A DNA stretch of 64,000 bases, taken from assembly GCF_003570885.1 (NCBI RefSeq), contig NZ_QXJC01000001.1, positions 806,001 to 870,000 of the forward strand, written 5' to 3'. The translations under genes were made by a program, and so were the position numbers. The stretch comes from Simplicispira hankyongi. GTDB lineage: Bacteria > Pseudomonadota > Gammaproteobacteria > Burkholderiales > Burkholderiaceae_C. A model generated the notes under the pieces. The model was not told where the DNA came from. It was given only the letters and a program-made list of their open reading frames with translations, and did not search any database. This document shows, in pieces, positions 38,862 to 48,600 of this stretch; within the stretch, counting starts at the first letter, position 1; each line of letters opens with the position of its first letter.

Positions 38862-40469
38862 CTATGGTAACGGCTTCAAATCCAGTTCTCTCAGGAAAGC
38901 GTTGTGCTTGTCCTTCGCAGCTGCAATCGCTTTTTCGATCTCCAGCAACTCACGGTGGGTGGCAGCAAGGTCAATCTCGGCCTCGCCCACTGCCGTGCTG
39001 ATGTAGCGCGAGATATTCAGGTTGAAGTCGTTCTTCTCGATCTCGGCCATTTCCACCCGGCGTGAGTAGCGTGCTTCTTCCTCGCGGTACTGGTAGGTCT
39101 TGATGATCTTGGCAATGTGCTCATCCGTCAGCTGGTTCTGGCGCTTGCCCTTGGCAAAATGCTCGGCCGCGTTGATGAACAGGACATCGTCCGGCTTCTT
39201 GCACTTTTTCAGCACCAGGATGCAGACCGGAATGCCCGTGGAATAGAACAAGTTGGACGGCAAACCAATCACCGTGTCGATGTGGCCGTCCAACAATAGC
39301 TTCTTGCGAATGCGCTCTTCCGCCCCACCCCGGAACAACACCCCATGCGGCAGGATGATGGCCATCACGCCTTCGTCCTTCAGGAAGTGAAAGCCATGCA
39401 GCAAAAAGGCGAAGTCTGCCGCCGACTTGGGCGCGAGGCCGTGGCTTTTGAAGCGCACATCGTCCGCCATGGCCTCGTTGGGCTCCCAGCGGTAGCTGAA
39501 CGGCGGGTTGGCCACGATGGCATCAAACGCAGGCTTCTTGGCCGGGTTCAGCTCGCGCAGCATGTCCCAGTCGTTGGTCAGCGTGTCGCCGTGGAAGATT
39601 TCAAACTCCGTGTCCTTCACCCCGTGCAGCAGCATGTTCATGCGCGCCAGGTTGTAGGTGGTGATGTTTTTCTCTTGCCCGTAAATCTTGCCAATGCCAT
39701 GCGGCCCCATGCGCTTGCGCACGTTCAGCAGCAGCGAACCCGAGCCACAGGCAAAGTCCATCACGCTGTCCAGCCGTTGCCGCGCGCCCGTGCGCGGCTC
39801 CTGGCTGTCCAGCGTCACGATGGTAGAGAGGATGTCCGAGATTTGCTGCGGCGTGTAAAACTCGCCCGCCTTCTTGCCCGAGCCCGCCGCAAACTGGCCA
39901 ATCAGGTACTCATACGCATCGCCCAGCGCATCCATCTCCTTGGAGAACTCCGCCAGCCCATCGGCGATCTTCTGGATGATGGAGCACAGTTTGGCATTGC
40001 GCTCCGTGTAGTTTTTGCCCAGCTTGGGCGAGGCCAAGTCAATCTCGGAGAACAAGCCCTGAAACGTGCTCTGAAACGATTCGGTTTCGATGTATTTGAA
40101 ACCCGTTTGCAAGGTGTGCAGCAACTCGGCATCTTGCGTTCGGGCCATGTTGGCAATGCTGCTCCACAGGTGCTGCGGCTCAATCACGTAATGCACCTTG
40201 CGGCGCATCTGCTTTTCAAATTCGGGCACATCGTCCAGGTTGCCCTCGTACCAAAGCTGCAAGGGTGTCGATACGGAGCTGTCAATCTGGGTCGGGTAGT
40301 CGCTGCCCAACTCCTTCTTTGCTGCAGCCTCGTAGTTGTCCGACAGGTAGCGCAAAAACAGGAACGACAGCATGTAGTCGCGGAAATCGTCCGCGTCCAT
40401 CGCCCCGCGCAGTTGGTCGGCAATCGCCCACAGGGTATTGCCCAGTTTCTTTTGGCTTTGTTCAGTCAT
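38862..40469 (-). CDS. hsdM: Type I restriction-modification system, DNA methyltransferase subunit
   Basis: A 535-residue HsdM: an N-terminal helical domain (LGNTLWAIADQLRGAMDADD), SAM-binding motif I DFACGSGSLLLNVRKR, and catalytic NPPF (IVANPPFSYRW) for N6-adenine methylation. Length fits the type IC branch. It is the last gene of the island operon, 23 bases after the SEC-C gene. This is unusual because hsdM is normally near the front, next to hsdS. Confidence 0.95.
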   Translation of the reverse strand: MTEQSQKKLGNTLWAIADQLRGAMDADDFRDYMLSFLFLRYLSDNYEAAAKKELGSDYPTQIDSSVSTPLQLWYEGNLDDVPEFEKQMRRKVHYVIEPQHLWSSIANMARTQDAELLHTLQTGFKYIETESFQSTFQGLFSEIDLASPKLGKNYTERNAKLCSIIQKIADGLAEFSKEMDALGDAYEYLIGQFAAGSGKKAGEFYTPQQISDILSTIVTLDSQEPRTGARQRLDSVMDFACGSGSLLLNVRKRMGPHGIGKIYGQEKNITTYNLARMNMLLHGVKDTEFEIFHGDTLTNDWDMLRELNPAKKPAFDAIVANPPFSYRWEPNEAMADDVRFKSHGLAPKSAADFAFLLHGFHFLKDEGVMAIILPHGVLFRGGAEERIRKKLLLDGHIDTVIGLPSNLFYSTGIPVCILVLKKCKKPDDVLFINAAEHFAKGKRQNQLTDEHIAKIIKTYQYREEEARYSRRVEMAEIEKNDFNLNISRYISTAVGEAEIDLAATHRELLEIEKAIAAAKDKHNAFLRELDLKPLP

Positions 40470-40492
40470 GTTGTTGTTTGTGTGCAGAAGGC

Positions 40493-41512
40493 TCAGTGCA
40501 GCTCAGACGGCGCACCACAGCATTTTTTGAACTTCTTGCCACTGCCGCAGGGGCAGGGCTCGTTGCGGCCCAATTTGATGCTCATGCGTTGTGCCTGCTG
40601 GCGCCCTGCCACGGCGTGCCGCAGTGGAAGCCAAAACGCATGAATTTGCTGCACGCTGTGCGCAATCTCCCCCGCAAGGGCTTGGCGTTGCTCAGGGGTA
40701 CGCGTCAGCGCGTCTTTATCGGGTGAAAAGTCATCTTCGCCCAGCAAACCGATAGGGCGATACCACTGCTTGCCTTGTGGGTCATTCAACAGCGCTTGCC
40801 ACGCCGTGCGGTTGAGGTTGACGCCCTCAGAAAAACCATAGGCCCACATCTCTGGGTCCTCAAACTCCCCCAACTCCCCATATTGCGTCGTTCCCCACAG
40901 CGGCTCCACAAACGGCGGGCGCTGCCCAAAGCCGAAGACGATGCTGTTGAAGTGGCGCATCACCAGACTCAGCACGCGCTCCATTTGGTCGGCGTCCACA
41001 CCGGGAAGCACCATGCCGCCGTCAGCCTGCCCCCAGACCTTGGGCAACCAACGGCTCGGCATTACCGTTTCCGGCCCAATGGCAATGGCATGCAGAAAGC
41101 CGTCGAGCGTATCCAAGGTCATGCTCTCTTCTTCATCCAGGTAGAGCAAAAACTGGTCTAGCTCATCCAGCTCTGCTTCAGACAGAGGCCCAATCATCAT
41201 GTTGTACTTACCGCCAAGCACCGACTGCTCCAGCTTGCGCAGCAACTCTGGCGCCGCAGCCTTGGCCGCTTGCTGAGCCTGGGTCACGAAGCTCGCGATT
41301 CCTTCTTCTTCAATCGCCAAAAAGGCCGCCTCCAGCGCCGCCTTGTCGGTTTCAAACGGGTCGTCCCAAACCGTGGACGTACCGTGCCCGTCCACCACCT
41401 CCAGAATCCAGGCGCTGTCAGGGCTGCGGTAAATCTGGATGCTCAGCGTATGCCCGTCGGCGCGGTAGGTTTGCTGCAGCGGGGAGTAAATGATTTCAAT
41501 GTCTTCCGCCAT
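40493..41512 (-). CDS. UPF0149/YecA-like protein with C-terminal SEC-C zinc motif
   Basis: A 339-residue protein in three parts: residues 1-75 with no family I recognise (starts [18 protein letters not shown]), a UPF0149-like helical region at about 110-260 ([20 protein letters not shown]), and a C-terminal SEC-C zinc-binding motif [23 protein letters not shown] motifs bind zinc and contact ribosomes or SecB in SecA; here the target is unknown. It starts three bases after fic, so it belongs to the island operon. Similar proteins occur as accessory genes in defence loci, which is my inference only. Confidence 0.8.
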   Translation of the reverse strand: MAEDIEIIYSPLQQTYRADGHTLSIQIYRSPDSAWILEVVDGHGTSTVWDDPFETDKAALEAAFLAIEEEGIASFVTQAQQAAKAAAPELLRKLEQSVLGGKYNMMIGPLSEAELDELDQFLLYLDEEESMTLDTLDGFLHAIAIGPETVMPSRWLPKVWGQADGGMVLPGVDADQMERVLSLVMRHFNSIVFGFGQRPPFVEPLWGTTQYGELGEFEDPEMWAYGFSEGVNLNRTAWQALLNDPQGKQWYRPIGLLGEDDFSPDKDALTRTPEQRQALAGEIAHSVQQIHAFWLPLRHAVAGRQQAQRMSIKLGRNEPCPCGSGKKFKKCCGAPSELH

Positions 41513-41515
41513 GGT

Positions 41516-42121
41516 TCACAAATCCTCGACCCGGTACTCGCTATAGCCTTCGTAGTAGTAGCTCACGTCGATGCCTTTCATGTACAGCTCGCGGTCGTTT
41601 ATCTTGTCGGTCAATGCATTTTTGAGCAGGTGTTTGATTTCCAAATCCTTGACCACGCTACGCTCCATGGCCGACAAATACTCCGCCTTGTCCACTGCGT
41701 TCCAATCAATGACCTGCTGGAGTTCCTTCTTCAGTATCAAGTCCAGCCAGATGCGCGTTGCGCGTCCGTTGCCCTCTCTGAAGGGATGGGCCACATTCAT
41801 TTCCACGTATTTTTCAATGATCTGATCAAAATTCAGCTGCGGCATGGCGCTGATATGCGCCAGCGCCTGCTGCAAATACATGACCGGGGCAAACCGAAAA
41901 TTGCCCTTTGCCAAATTGACGTCACGCACTTGCCCCGCAAACGCATACACCTCACCAAACAGATACGCATGGATATACGCCAGCCCGGCAAAGGTGCCCA
42001 CTTCCACGTGGTCGATATCACCGCTTTCAAACAACTGCTTGGCCTTTTGCTTGCTCAGTTTTTCTTCTGCCCGGTTGAGTTCAACCTGGCTTGTCAGCTG
42101 CAGTTTGTTGCCTAAGACCAT
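41516..42121 (-). CDS. Fic-domain AMP-transferase, self-inhibited class III type
   Basis: A 201-residue protein with the Fic active site [12 protein letters not shown] at residues 112-123, whose H112 is the catalytic base. Near the C-terminus SYYYEG (187-192) matches the [S/T]xxxE[G/N] inhibitory motif of single-domain class III Fic proteins such as that of Neisseria meningitidis. Such enzymes modify target proteins with AMP when inhibition is relieved. No separate antitoxin gene is needed or seen. AAGG lies eight bases before the ATG. It is downstream of rhuM by 40 bases. Confidence 0.88.
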   Translation of the reverse strand: MVLGNKLQLTSQVELNRAEEKLSKQKAKQLFESGDIDHVEVGTFAGLAYIHAYLFGEVYAFAGQVRDVNLAKGNFRFAPVMYLQQALAHISAMPQLNFDQIIEKYVEMNVAHPFREGNGRATRIWLDLILKKELQQVIDWNAVDKAEYLSAMERSVVKDLEIKHLLKNALTDKINDRELYMKGIDVSYYYEGYSEYRVEDL

Positions 42122-42161
42122 GGTGTGACCTTTGCGTTAGAAGTTGATCGGGTGTGAAGCG

Positions 42162-43172
42162 TCATGGTTTAGAGCGATTCTTGAGGGTGTTTTCCAGTGC
42201 CTTCAAATCGGCTTCATCCTGCGCGTCCGCTGCGCGGGCTTCCTCAGCCTTGCGGCGTTGGTCAAAGTCCAGATACAGCGGCTCCAGCTTTTGCTCCATG
42301 CGGGCGTGGCTTACCATGCCTGCCCCGCTTAGCAGTGGAAAGCCGTTGGCGACGATGATCTGCCCCACGTTCTCGCGCCAAAAGCCCATGCTGGTGATGG
42401 TTTGCCGCTTGGCGCGCAGCTCTGCGGTTTCCAAGAAGATCACCACCAGCCGGTTCAGGGTGTCCACTTCGTCTTCGGTCAGGTAGTTTTTGGCCACCAG
42501 AATGTCCTGCTTACGCACCTGGGTGCCCTTCCAGGTCAGCAGGCCGAAATGCGGGTCGGCAGGGTTGGCGCGGCTCACGATGAGTTCTGCCGCCGTCTTT
42601 TGCGTTACCGCATACAACAGCAGGTTTTGCACCGTGGCAAAAAAGGTCTGCGTGGCCTCATCCGTCTTGTCGTAGTCTGCAGCCAGGGCAAACAGGTCGC
42701 GCACCTTTTGATAGAAGCGCTTTTCCGAGGCCCGAATGTCCCGGATGCGCGCCAGCATCTCGTCAAAGTAGTCCGGGCGGCCATCCGGATTCTTCAGCCG
42801 CTCGTCGTCCATCACAAAGCCCTTGACCAGGTACTCCTTGAGCACCGTGGACGCCCAGCGGCGGAACTGCACGCCACGCGGCGAGCGCACGCGGTAGCCC
42901 ACGGCCAGGATGGCGTCGAGGTTATAAAGCGTGACGGGCCGCTGCACCTGGCGCGTGCCCTCGGTTTGAACTACCGAGGATTCCTCGGCAGTTGCCTCCC
43001 GACTCAGTTCGCCATCTTCATAAATGTTCTTGAGGTGCAGCCCGACGTTGTCCGCACTGACATCGAACAGCTCGGCCATTTCCCGCTGGGATAGCCAGAC
43101 GGTTTGATCTTTGGCGCGCAGTTGAATCTGGCTCTTGCCATCATCTGTGGTGTAAAGAATCAAATTATTCAT
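42162..43172 (-). CDS. rhuM: RhuM-family protein
   Basis: A 336-residue protein with a winged-helix-like N-terminus (TVWLSQREMAELFDVSADNV), the conserved RhuM region LYNLDAILAVGYRVRSPRGV and a C-terminal part (VAKNYLTEDEVDTLNRLVV). RhuM was named in Salmonella pathogenicity island 3, and its biochemical role is not established; relatives are often found inside type I restriction loci. Its start overlaps the prrC stop by four bases, so it is co-translated. Confidence 0.85.
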   Translation of the reverse strand: MNNLILYTTDDGKSQIQLRAKDQTVWLSQREMAELFDVSADNVGLHLKNIYEDGELSREATAEESSVVQTEGTRQVQRPVTLYNLDAILAVGYRVRSPRGVQFRRWASTVLKEYLVKGFVMDDERLKNPDGRPDYFDEMLARIRDIRASEKRFYQKVRDLFALAADYDKTDEATQTFFATVQNLLLYAVTQKTAAELIVSRANPADPHFGLLTWKGTQVRKQDILVAKNYLTEDEVDTLNRLVVIFLETAELRAKRQTITSMGFWRENVGQIIVANGFPLLSGAGMVSHARMEQKLEPLYLDFDQRRKAEEARAADAQDEADLKALENTLKNRSKP

Positions 43173-44359
43173 GGCATCTGGGGCACGGCAGCTCTGTGGG
43201 CGGGCTGTCCAAACATCTCTGGCAGCGCAAACTCATAGCGCCCCAGAAATGCTTGGAGAATTTCTTTGAACAGCTTCTTGTTGTCGTCCACCATCTCCGA
43301 AGGCTGGTAAATGTCGTACTTTCCATGGCTCAGCAAATTGAGCGCGCGGGAGAACAAATCCGCATCGTCCAGCCCGTGGATGCAGGTCGAGAAATCATCC
43401 CGCCCAAAAAAGGTGGCCGTCTTCTCCAAAATGCTACGCAGCATATTGAAGTGGTAGGTATAGAGCTTGCCGCTTTGGGCGGCCTTTTGCAGTTCGGCCA
43501 ACATGGACACATGGTGGAAAAACGGTGTGTCGTCCGTCGCACGCAGCGTGTACACCGTGCCGCGTTCAGGCCGCTGCAACAGGTATTTTTTGTGCGCGTC
43601 CTTCTTCAGCTCATTGCACACCACGTTAAAGAAGAGCGAATGGTGGGAAGACACTACGGCTTTGATGGGCGCGGGCACCGAGCGTGGTGCGTTCTCCGCA
43701 CCCGCAGGGCCATCAACCGCCACGGCATCTTGTCGGGTTCTGCTTTTGGCCTTGCGCAGCAGCTTGGCCAAATCGCTGGCGACTGCAATCGCGTTGTTGT
43801 CGTCCAGCGAGGTGATCGGGTCGTCAATGTAGAGGTACTTCACCCACGCATAGGCTTCCAGCCCGTCAATCACCCGCTCGCAAATGGCGATGAACAGGCA
43901 CCAGATGAAGATATTCTCCTCACCACGAGATACCTTGATATGGCGCTCATCGTCACTTTTGCGGAAGCTGATGGACCACTGGTCGTAATCAATATCGAAA
44001 AGAAAATCGGCGTAGCGGCCCAGGTAGTAGCCAATCCGCTCGTCCAACGCCAAATCCTTCAGTCCCTTGAAGAATTTTGAATCTGCATTGATATGTAGCC
44101 GCCGCTCTTTGTCTTCCTCCAAGTCGTTGTCCCAAGAGAACAAGTCTTCGGTAAAAGCGTTGAAATACAACGTGTCTGGCTGGCCCTTGTTTTTGCGCTT
44201 ACCCGCATCCTTGAACTCCATGGACAGCCGAGTTTTACCCGTGCCGTTGTAGGCGTAGAGCAGCACAAACTCTTGATTGCCGCTGTTGAGGTCATCGCGC
44301 AATCTAGTTGCAAGCCCCCTCAGGCTGGTGAAGCGATGAATCTTCGGTTTCTCGCTCAT
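43169..44359 (-). CDS. prrC: PrrC-type anticodon nuclease
   Basis: The 396-residue protein has the PrrC plan. Its NTPase part carries Walker A AYNGTGKTRLS (from residue 36), NAFTEDLFSWDNDLEED, an ABC-like signature SRGEENIFIW (144-153) and Walker B YLYIDDPITSLDDNN (175-189). The C-terminal ribonuclease part carries R308 and E312 in LRSILEKT and H345 in LLSHGK, matching the Arg/Glu/His triad known for Escherichia coli PrrC. PrrC cuts tRNA-Lys in its anticodon loop when phage proteins disable the partner restriction enzyme. A 28-residue basic/Ala/Pro insert (about 204-231) looks specific to this protein. Start and stop overlap hsdS and rhuM (ATGA). Confidence 0.92.
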   Translation of the reverse strand: MSEKPKIHRFTSLRGLATRLRDDLNSGNQEFVLLYAYNGTGKTRLSMEFKDAGKRKNKGQPDTLYFNAFTEDLFSWDNDLEEDKERRLHINADSKFFKGLKDLALDERIGYYLGRYADFLFDIDYDQWSISFRKSDDERHIKVSRGEENIFIWCLFIAICERVIDGLEAYAWVKYLYIDDPITSLDDNNAIAVASDLAKLLRKAKSRTRQDAVAVDGPAGAENAPRSVPAPIKAVVSSHHSLFFNVVCNELKKDAHKKYLLQRPERGTVYTLRATDDTPFFHHVSMLAELQKAAQSGKLYTYHFNMLRSILEKTATFFGRDDFSTCIHGLDDADLFSRALNLLSHGKYDIYQPSEMVDDNKKLFKEILQAFLGRYEFALPEMFGQPAHRAAVPQMP

Positions 44360-45636
44360 GCCTCAACCACCTCTGGCGGAGGGAAAAGCTTCTGCATCAG
44401 CCCTTTTTTGTGAGTCTTGAGGATTTCGAGTTCTTGAGAGGCGGTGGTGATGAGGGTGTTGAGGGCGGTGAGGCAGTCGGCTATGCGTTGTTGCTCAGCC
44501 AAACTTGGAACATGTATAGGCAGAGTCTTTAGTTCACTCGCCAGAATGTGTTTAATAGTGTTTCCGGTCGTAATCTGGAATATGGCTAATTTTCCGATTG
44601 GCGCATAAAAATACTGCCCAAAAAATTCAGAACTTAGCTTCTTCCTCGGAGTAAGAATGACTAATGCGTGGCAATTGGCGCCATCGAAATCAGGACCAAC
44701 GACTGCACACTCTCCGACATGTCCTGATTGAACCATCAAGATATCACCTGTCTTGAGATGTGACTTGCGTTGCCGGTTGTGGAAGTCATTGGTAATAAAA
44801 ATGAGGTTGTCGGCATCAATCATCCCCTGCTTAATATTCCGGCCTTGCAAGTATCGGACACCTTCGCTCGTCGTGTAATACGGGGTCGCTGTGCCGACAA
44901 AACCATTTCGGATAGGGTCGAAATATGCTCCAAGAGTTGTCTCCTCCCACTCCCCCGCATCCCGAAACTCAGCAAACCTCAAACGCGGTTGGGTTTCGCC
45001 TTCACGGGGGAAAAGCTGCTGCATCAGCCCTTTTTTATGGGTCTTGAGCGCATCAAATTTGCGCGCTTGCGCGGCGATCAGCTCGTCCAAGGAACTCAGG
45101 CAGTCGGCGATTTTTTGTTGTTCGGCAGGTGACGACACGGGCAAAGGCATTGCCATGAAGTCGTCACTTGAAATGGCCATTCGATCATGCCGTGCGCCTG
45201 TGCTGGATGCCTGCCGAATATAGGTGTGCCAGCCTGTCGTCTTAAAGTAATGCTCATAAAACTCGTTGCTATCGTTTTCGAACTTGAATACGGTATACAA
45301 CGGCGACATGACGCCCGTTTCGATTTTATTTTTCGAAATCGGACCGACGGGTGCCGTTGTAGAAATGCGTGGGTTATAAACATAACTCCCGATCTCAACG
45401 ATGAAATAGCTTTCGAGGTTTCCTTGTATAGCAATGTCTTTATCAAAGAAGTCCCGTTGATCTACCACTCCAAACTCGGCAGAGTTAGTTAATACGCGGG
45501 TAATTTTTTGATCGCGGTTTTTCTTCTTGGTGCGCCTTGCCAATTGACTCAGAGGCACTACCCGCCACCCCTCAGCCGCTAAAAAATCAGGAAATCGCAG
45601 CTTAGGCATCAGCGGTTTTGTTTGCTTATTGCTCAT
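44356..45636 (-). CDS. hsdS: Type I restriction-modification system, specificity subunit
   Basis: A 426-residue HsdS with two target recognition domains (about residues 15-145 and 215-360) separated and followed by conserved helical spacers: AEQQKIADCLSSLDELI and LAEQQRIADCLTALNTLI, each ending THKKGLMQ.LFP. HsdS sets the bipartite DNA target for HsdM and HsdR. The ATG at 45636 overlaps the end of hsdR; an in-frame ATG two codons upstream is an alternative. Confidence 0.94.
   Translation of the reverse strand: MSNKQTKPLMPKLRFPDFLAAEGWRVVPLSQLARRTKKKNRDQKITRVLTNSAEFGVVDQRDFFDKDIAIQGNLESYFIVEIGSYVYNPRISTTAPVGPISKNKIETGVMSPLYTVFKFENDSNEFYEHYFKTTGWHTYIRQASSTGARHDRMAISSDDFMAMPLPVSSPAEQQKIADCLSSLDELIAAQARKFDALKTHKKGLMQQLFPREGETQPRLRFAEFRDAGEWEETTLGAYFDPIRNGFVGTATPYYTTSEGVRYLQGRNIKQGMIDADNLIFITNDFHNRQRKSHLKTGDILMVQSGHVGECAVVGPDFDGANCHALVILTPRKKLSSEFFGQYFYAPIGKLAIFQITTGNTIKHILASELKTLPIHVPSLAEQQRIADCLTALNTLITTASQELEILKTHKKGLMQKLFPPPEVVEA
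44381..44500. repeat. Direct repeat in hsdS (3' spacer copy)
   Basis: This 120-base segment encodes the second conserved spacer of HsdS and aligns without gaps to 45008-45127, which encodes the first. The repeat allows recombination that could swap recognition domains. Confidence 0.75.
45008..45127. repeat. Direct repeat in hsdS (central spacer copy)
   Basis: Partner of 44381-44500; both read GGGAAAAGC at one end and share the CATCAGCCCTTTTTT stretch. The two copies lie in the same orientation 627 bases apart. Confidence 0.75.
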
Positions 45637-48600
45637 ACGCACTCAGCCCCGAAATCTCCCGCCCCTGCGCACGCTTTTGCAGCAAGGGCACCAACTCTTT
45701 CATCAACGCCGTTTCTGCCTGCGCCCGCGCCTTCCAGCCCAAGTCCAGCGGGGCCATCAAATCACTGAGCGCCTCACCATCAAAAATCATGCGCTGCAAG
45801 ATACCGTCCACAAAGGCTTGCAGCGCAGCGGGGGCCAGTTGGTGGCGGGCGGCGATGTCGGCAAGCTCGGCGCTGTCTTTTTCCTTCTTGAACTTCGTGT
45901 AGCCCTCGCGGATGGCGGCCTCGCTCAGGCCCTCGCCTACCTTCAGGGTGTGGATGTAGGCGGCGATGTCTTCGCGCTCGTTCATGAATTTGGCGTCGGA
46001 CAAGATCAAGCCCAGCAGCTCCTCCTTGGTCATCTTTTGCTTGCCGCCGCCTTGCAGCCCCTGCTGTGAATAGCGGGACATGAGGCCCATGATGTAGTCG
46101 TAGTCGATCACGCTGCTGGCAAACAGCACGAATTCAAAGTCGAGCTGGTCCACCTCATCGGATGCACCGCCCTGCTCCGTGCCGCTTTGGTCGTGCTGGG
46201 CTTGTTGCGCTTTGAGGCGCTGGGCGGTTTCCAGGTAGGCACCGCGAAAGGCTTGCAGTCGCTCGGCGGGCAGGATGTGTTCGATGGCTACTGTGTTGTC
46301 TGCAGTGAGGTCGGTGTATTGGTCGAGCTGGGTTTTCAGGCGCTGCACTTCTTTGAAGTTTTGGATAAAGGCGGCGCGTGCATCGTCGCCCTTCAGGCTG
46401 TGCACGGCCTCGGGCGTGCAGGCCAGGCCCTGGCTTTGCATGAAGTCGGCCAGTTTTTGCACAGCGGCGTCCAGCTTTTGGATGACCACCGGCGCTTTGT
46501 CTACCAGCCAAATCTCCCGTGCTTGTTCGCCCGTTTTTTCGCCGGAGAACAGGGCAATGGCGGCGTCCACATTGGCTTGCTGTTGTCGAAAGTCCAGGAT
46601 ATTGCCGTAGGGCTTGGTGCCGTTGAGCACGCGGTTTGTGCGAGAGAACGCCTGTATCAAGCCGTGGTGCTTGAGGTTCTTGTCCACGTACAGGGTGTTG
46701 AGGTATTTGCTGTCAAACCCGGTGAGCAGCATGTCCACCACGATGGTGATGTCGATTTTTTTGGCCGCCGGGTAATCCGCATTGGGCCACTGGTGGTCTT
46801 TGATGCGCTTTTGTACGTCTTGGTAGTACAGGTCGAACTCGCCGATGCTGTGGTTTGTGTCGTAGCGGGTGTTGTAGCGGGCCAAAATGGCTTTGAGGGC
46901 GGCTTTTTTGCCTTCGGGGTCCACCTGGTTGTCTGCTTTTTCTTGGGGCAGGTCTTCTTGAATTTGCCGCACATCGGCATCACCCTCTGCCGGGGGCGAG
47001 AACACGCAGGCGATGTTGAGCGGCACAAAGGCGGGGTCTGCCGCTTGTTTGGCTTGTTGAATCTCGTCAAACAGGCGGTGGTATTCAATGGCGTCGTTGA
47101 TGCTGGCGGTGGCCAGCACGGCGTTGAAGCGGCGGTGGGCAGTGGCGGTGTCGTGCTTGGCCAGTATGGCTTCGATGACGGCCTTTTTGGCCAGGGCCTC
47201 GCCGGGCTTGGGTGGATTTTTACCCTCAGGCTTGTAGTAGTCCACATGGAAGCGCAGCACGTTGGCGTCTTCAATGGCGTGGGTGATGGTGTAGGCGTGC
47301 AGTTGTTTTTGGAACAGGTCTTCCGTGGTCTTCATGGAAGCCTGCTCGTCCTCAATCTGCGTGCGGCTGGAGTTGGCTTCAAAAATGGGCGTGCCGGTAA
47401 AGCCGAACAGTTGCGCCTTGGGGAAGAACTCTTTGATGGCCTGGTGGTTGTCACCAAACTGCGAGCGGTGGCATTCGTCAAAGATAAAGACGATGCGCTT
47501 ATTGGCCAGCGGTGCCAGTTGCTCTTTGTAGGTGGCCTTGCCGTCTTTCTTTTGCTGCTTGTTGCGCTTGCTGTTCTCATCCAGCGCCAGGCCCAGCTTT
47601 TGGATGGTGGTGACGATGACCTTGTCGGCGTAGTCATCCGACAGCAGGCGGCGCACCAGGGTGGCGGTATTGGTGTTTTCTTCGACGCAGCCTTCTTGAA
47701 AGCGGTTGAATTCCTCGCGGGTCTGGCGGTCCAGGTCTTTGCGGTCCACCACAAAGAGGCATTTCTCAATATCAGGGTTGTCTTTAAGCAGGGTGGACGC
47801 CTTGAAGGACGTGAGCGTTTTGCCGCTGCCCGTGGTGTGCCAGATGTAGCCGTTGCCGCTGTTTTGGTGAATGCACTCGACGATGTGCTTGACGGCATAG
47901 ACCTGGTAGGGCCGCATCATCAGCAGCTTTTGCTCTGATGCCACCAGCACCATGTAGCGGCTGATGGTCTGGCCCAGGGTGCACTTGCCCAAGAAGTTGT
48001 CGGCAAACTCGTCGAGCTGGGTGATCTTGTGGTTGGCCTCGTCGGCAAACTGGTAGATGGGCAAAAACCGCTCGTCTGCATTGAACGCAAAGTGCCGGGC
48101 GTTGTTGTTGGCGAAGTAGTAGGTGCTGGTGCGGTTGCTGACGATGAAGAGCTGCAAAAAGCTCAGCAGCGTTTTGGTGTAGCCGTTGCCGGGGTCGTTT
48201 TTGTAGTCAACGATCTGCTCCATGGCCCGGCGGGGGTTGATGCCCAGGGTTTTGAGCTCCACCTGCACGCACGGCACGCCGTTGATGAGGATGAGCACGT
48301 CGTACCGGTGGTGGCTGTAGTCGGTGTTGATGCGCAGCTGGTTGACGACCTCAAAGGTGTTCTTGCACCAGTCTTTGATGTTGACCAGGGTGTAGTTCAG
48401 CGGCGTGCCGTCTTCGCGCGTGAAGGCATTGATGCTGCGCAGGGTTTTGGCGGCGGTGAAGACGTCGGGGGTGACGATTTCGTCCAGCAGGCGGGCAAAT
48501 TCGCCATCGGTCAGGTGCACGCGGTTCAGGGCCTCGAACTTCTCGCGAAAGTTGCGCTCCAGCGCGGCGCGGTCGCGGATATCGGGGCGGTATTCGTACT

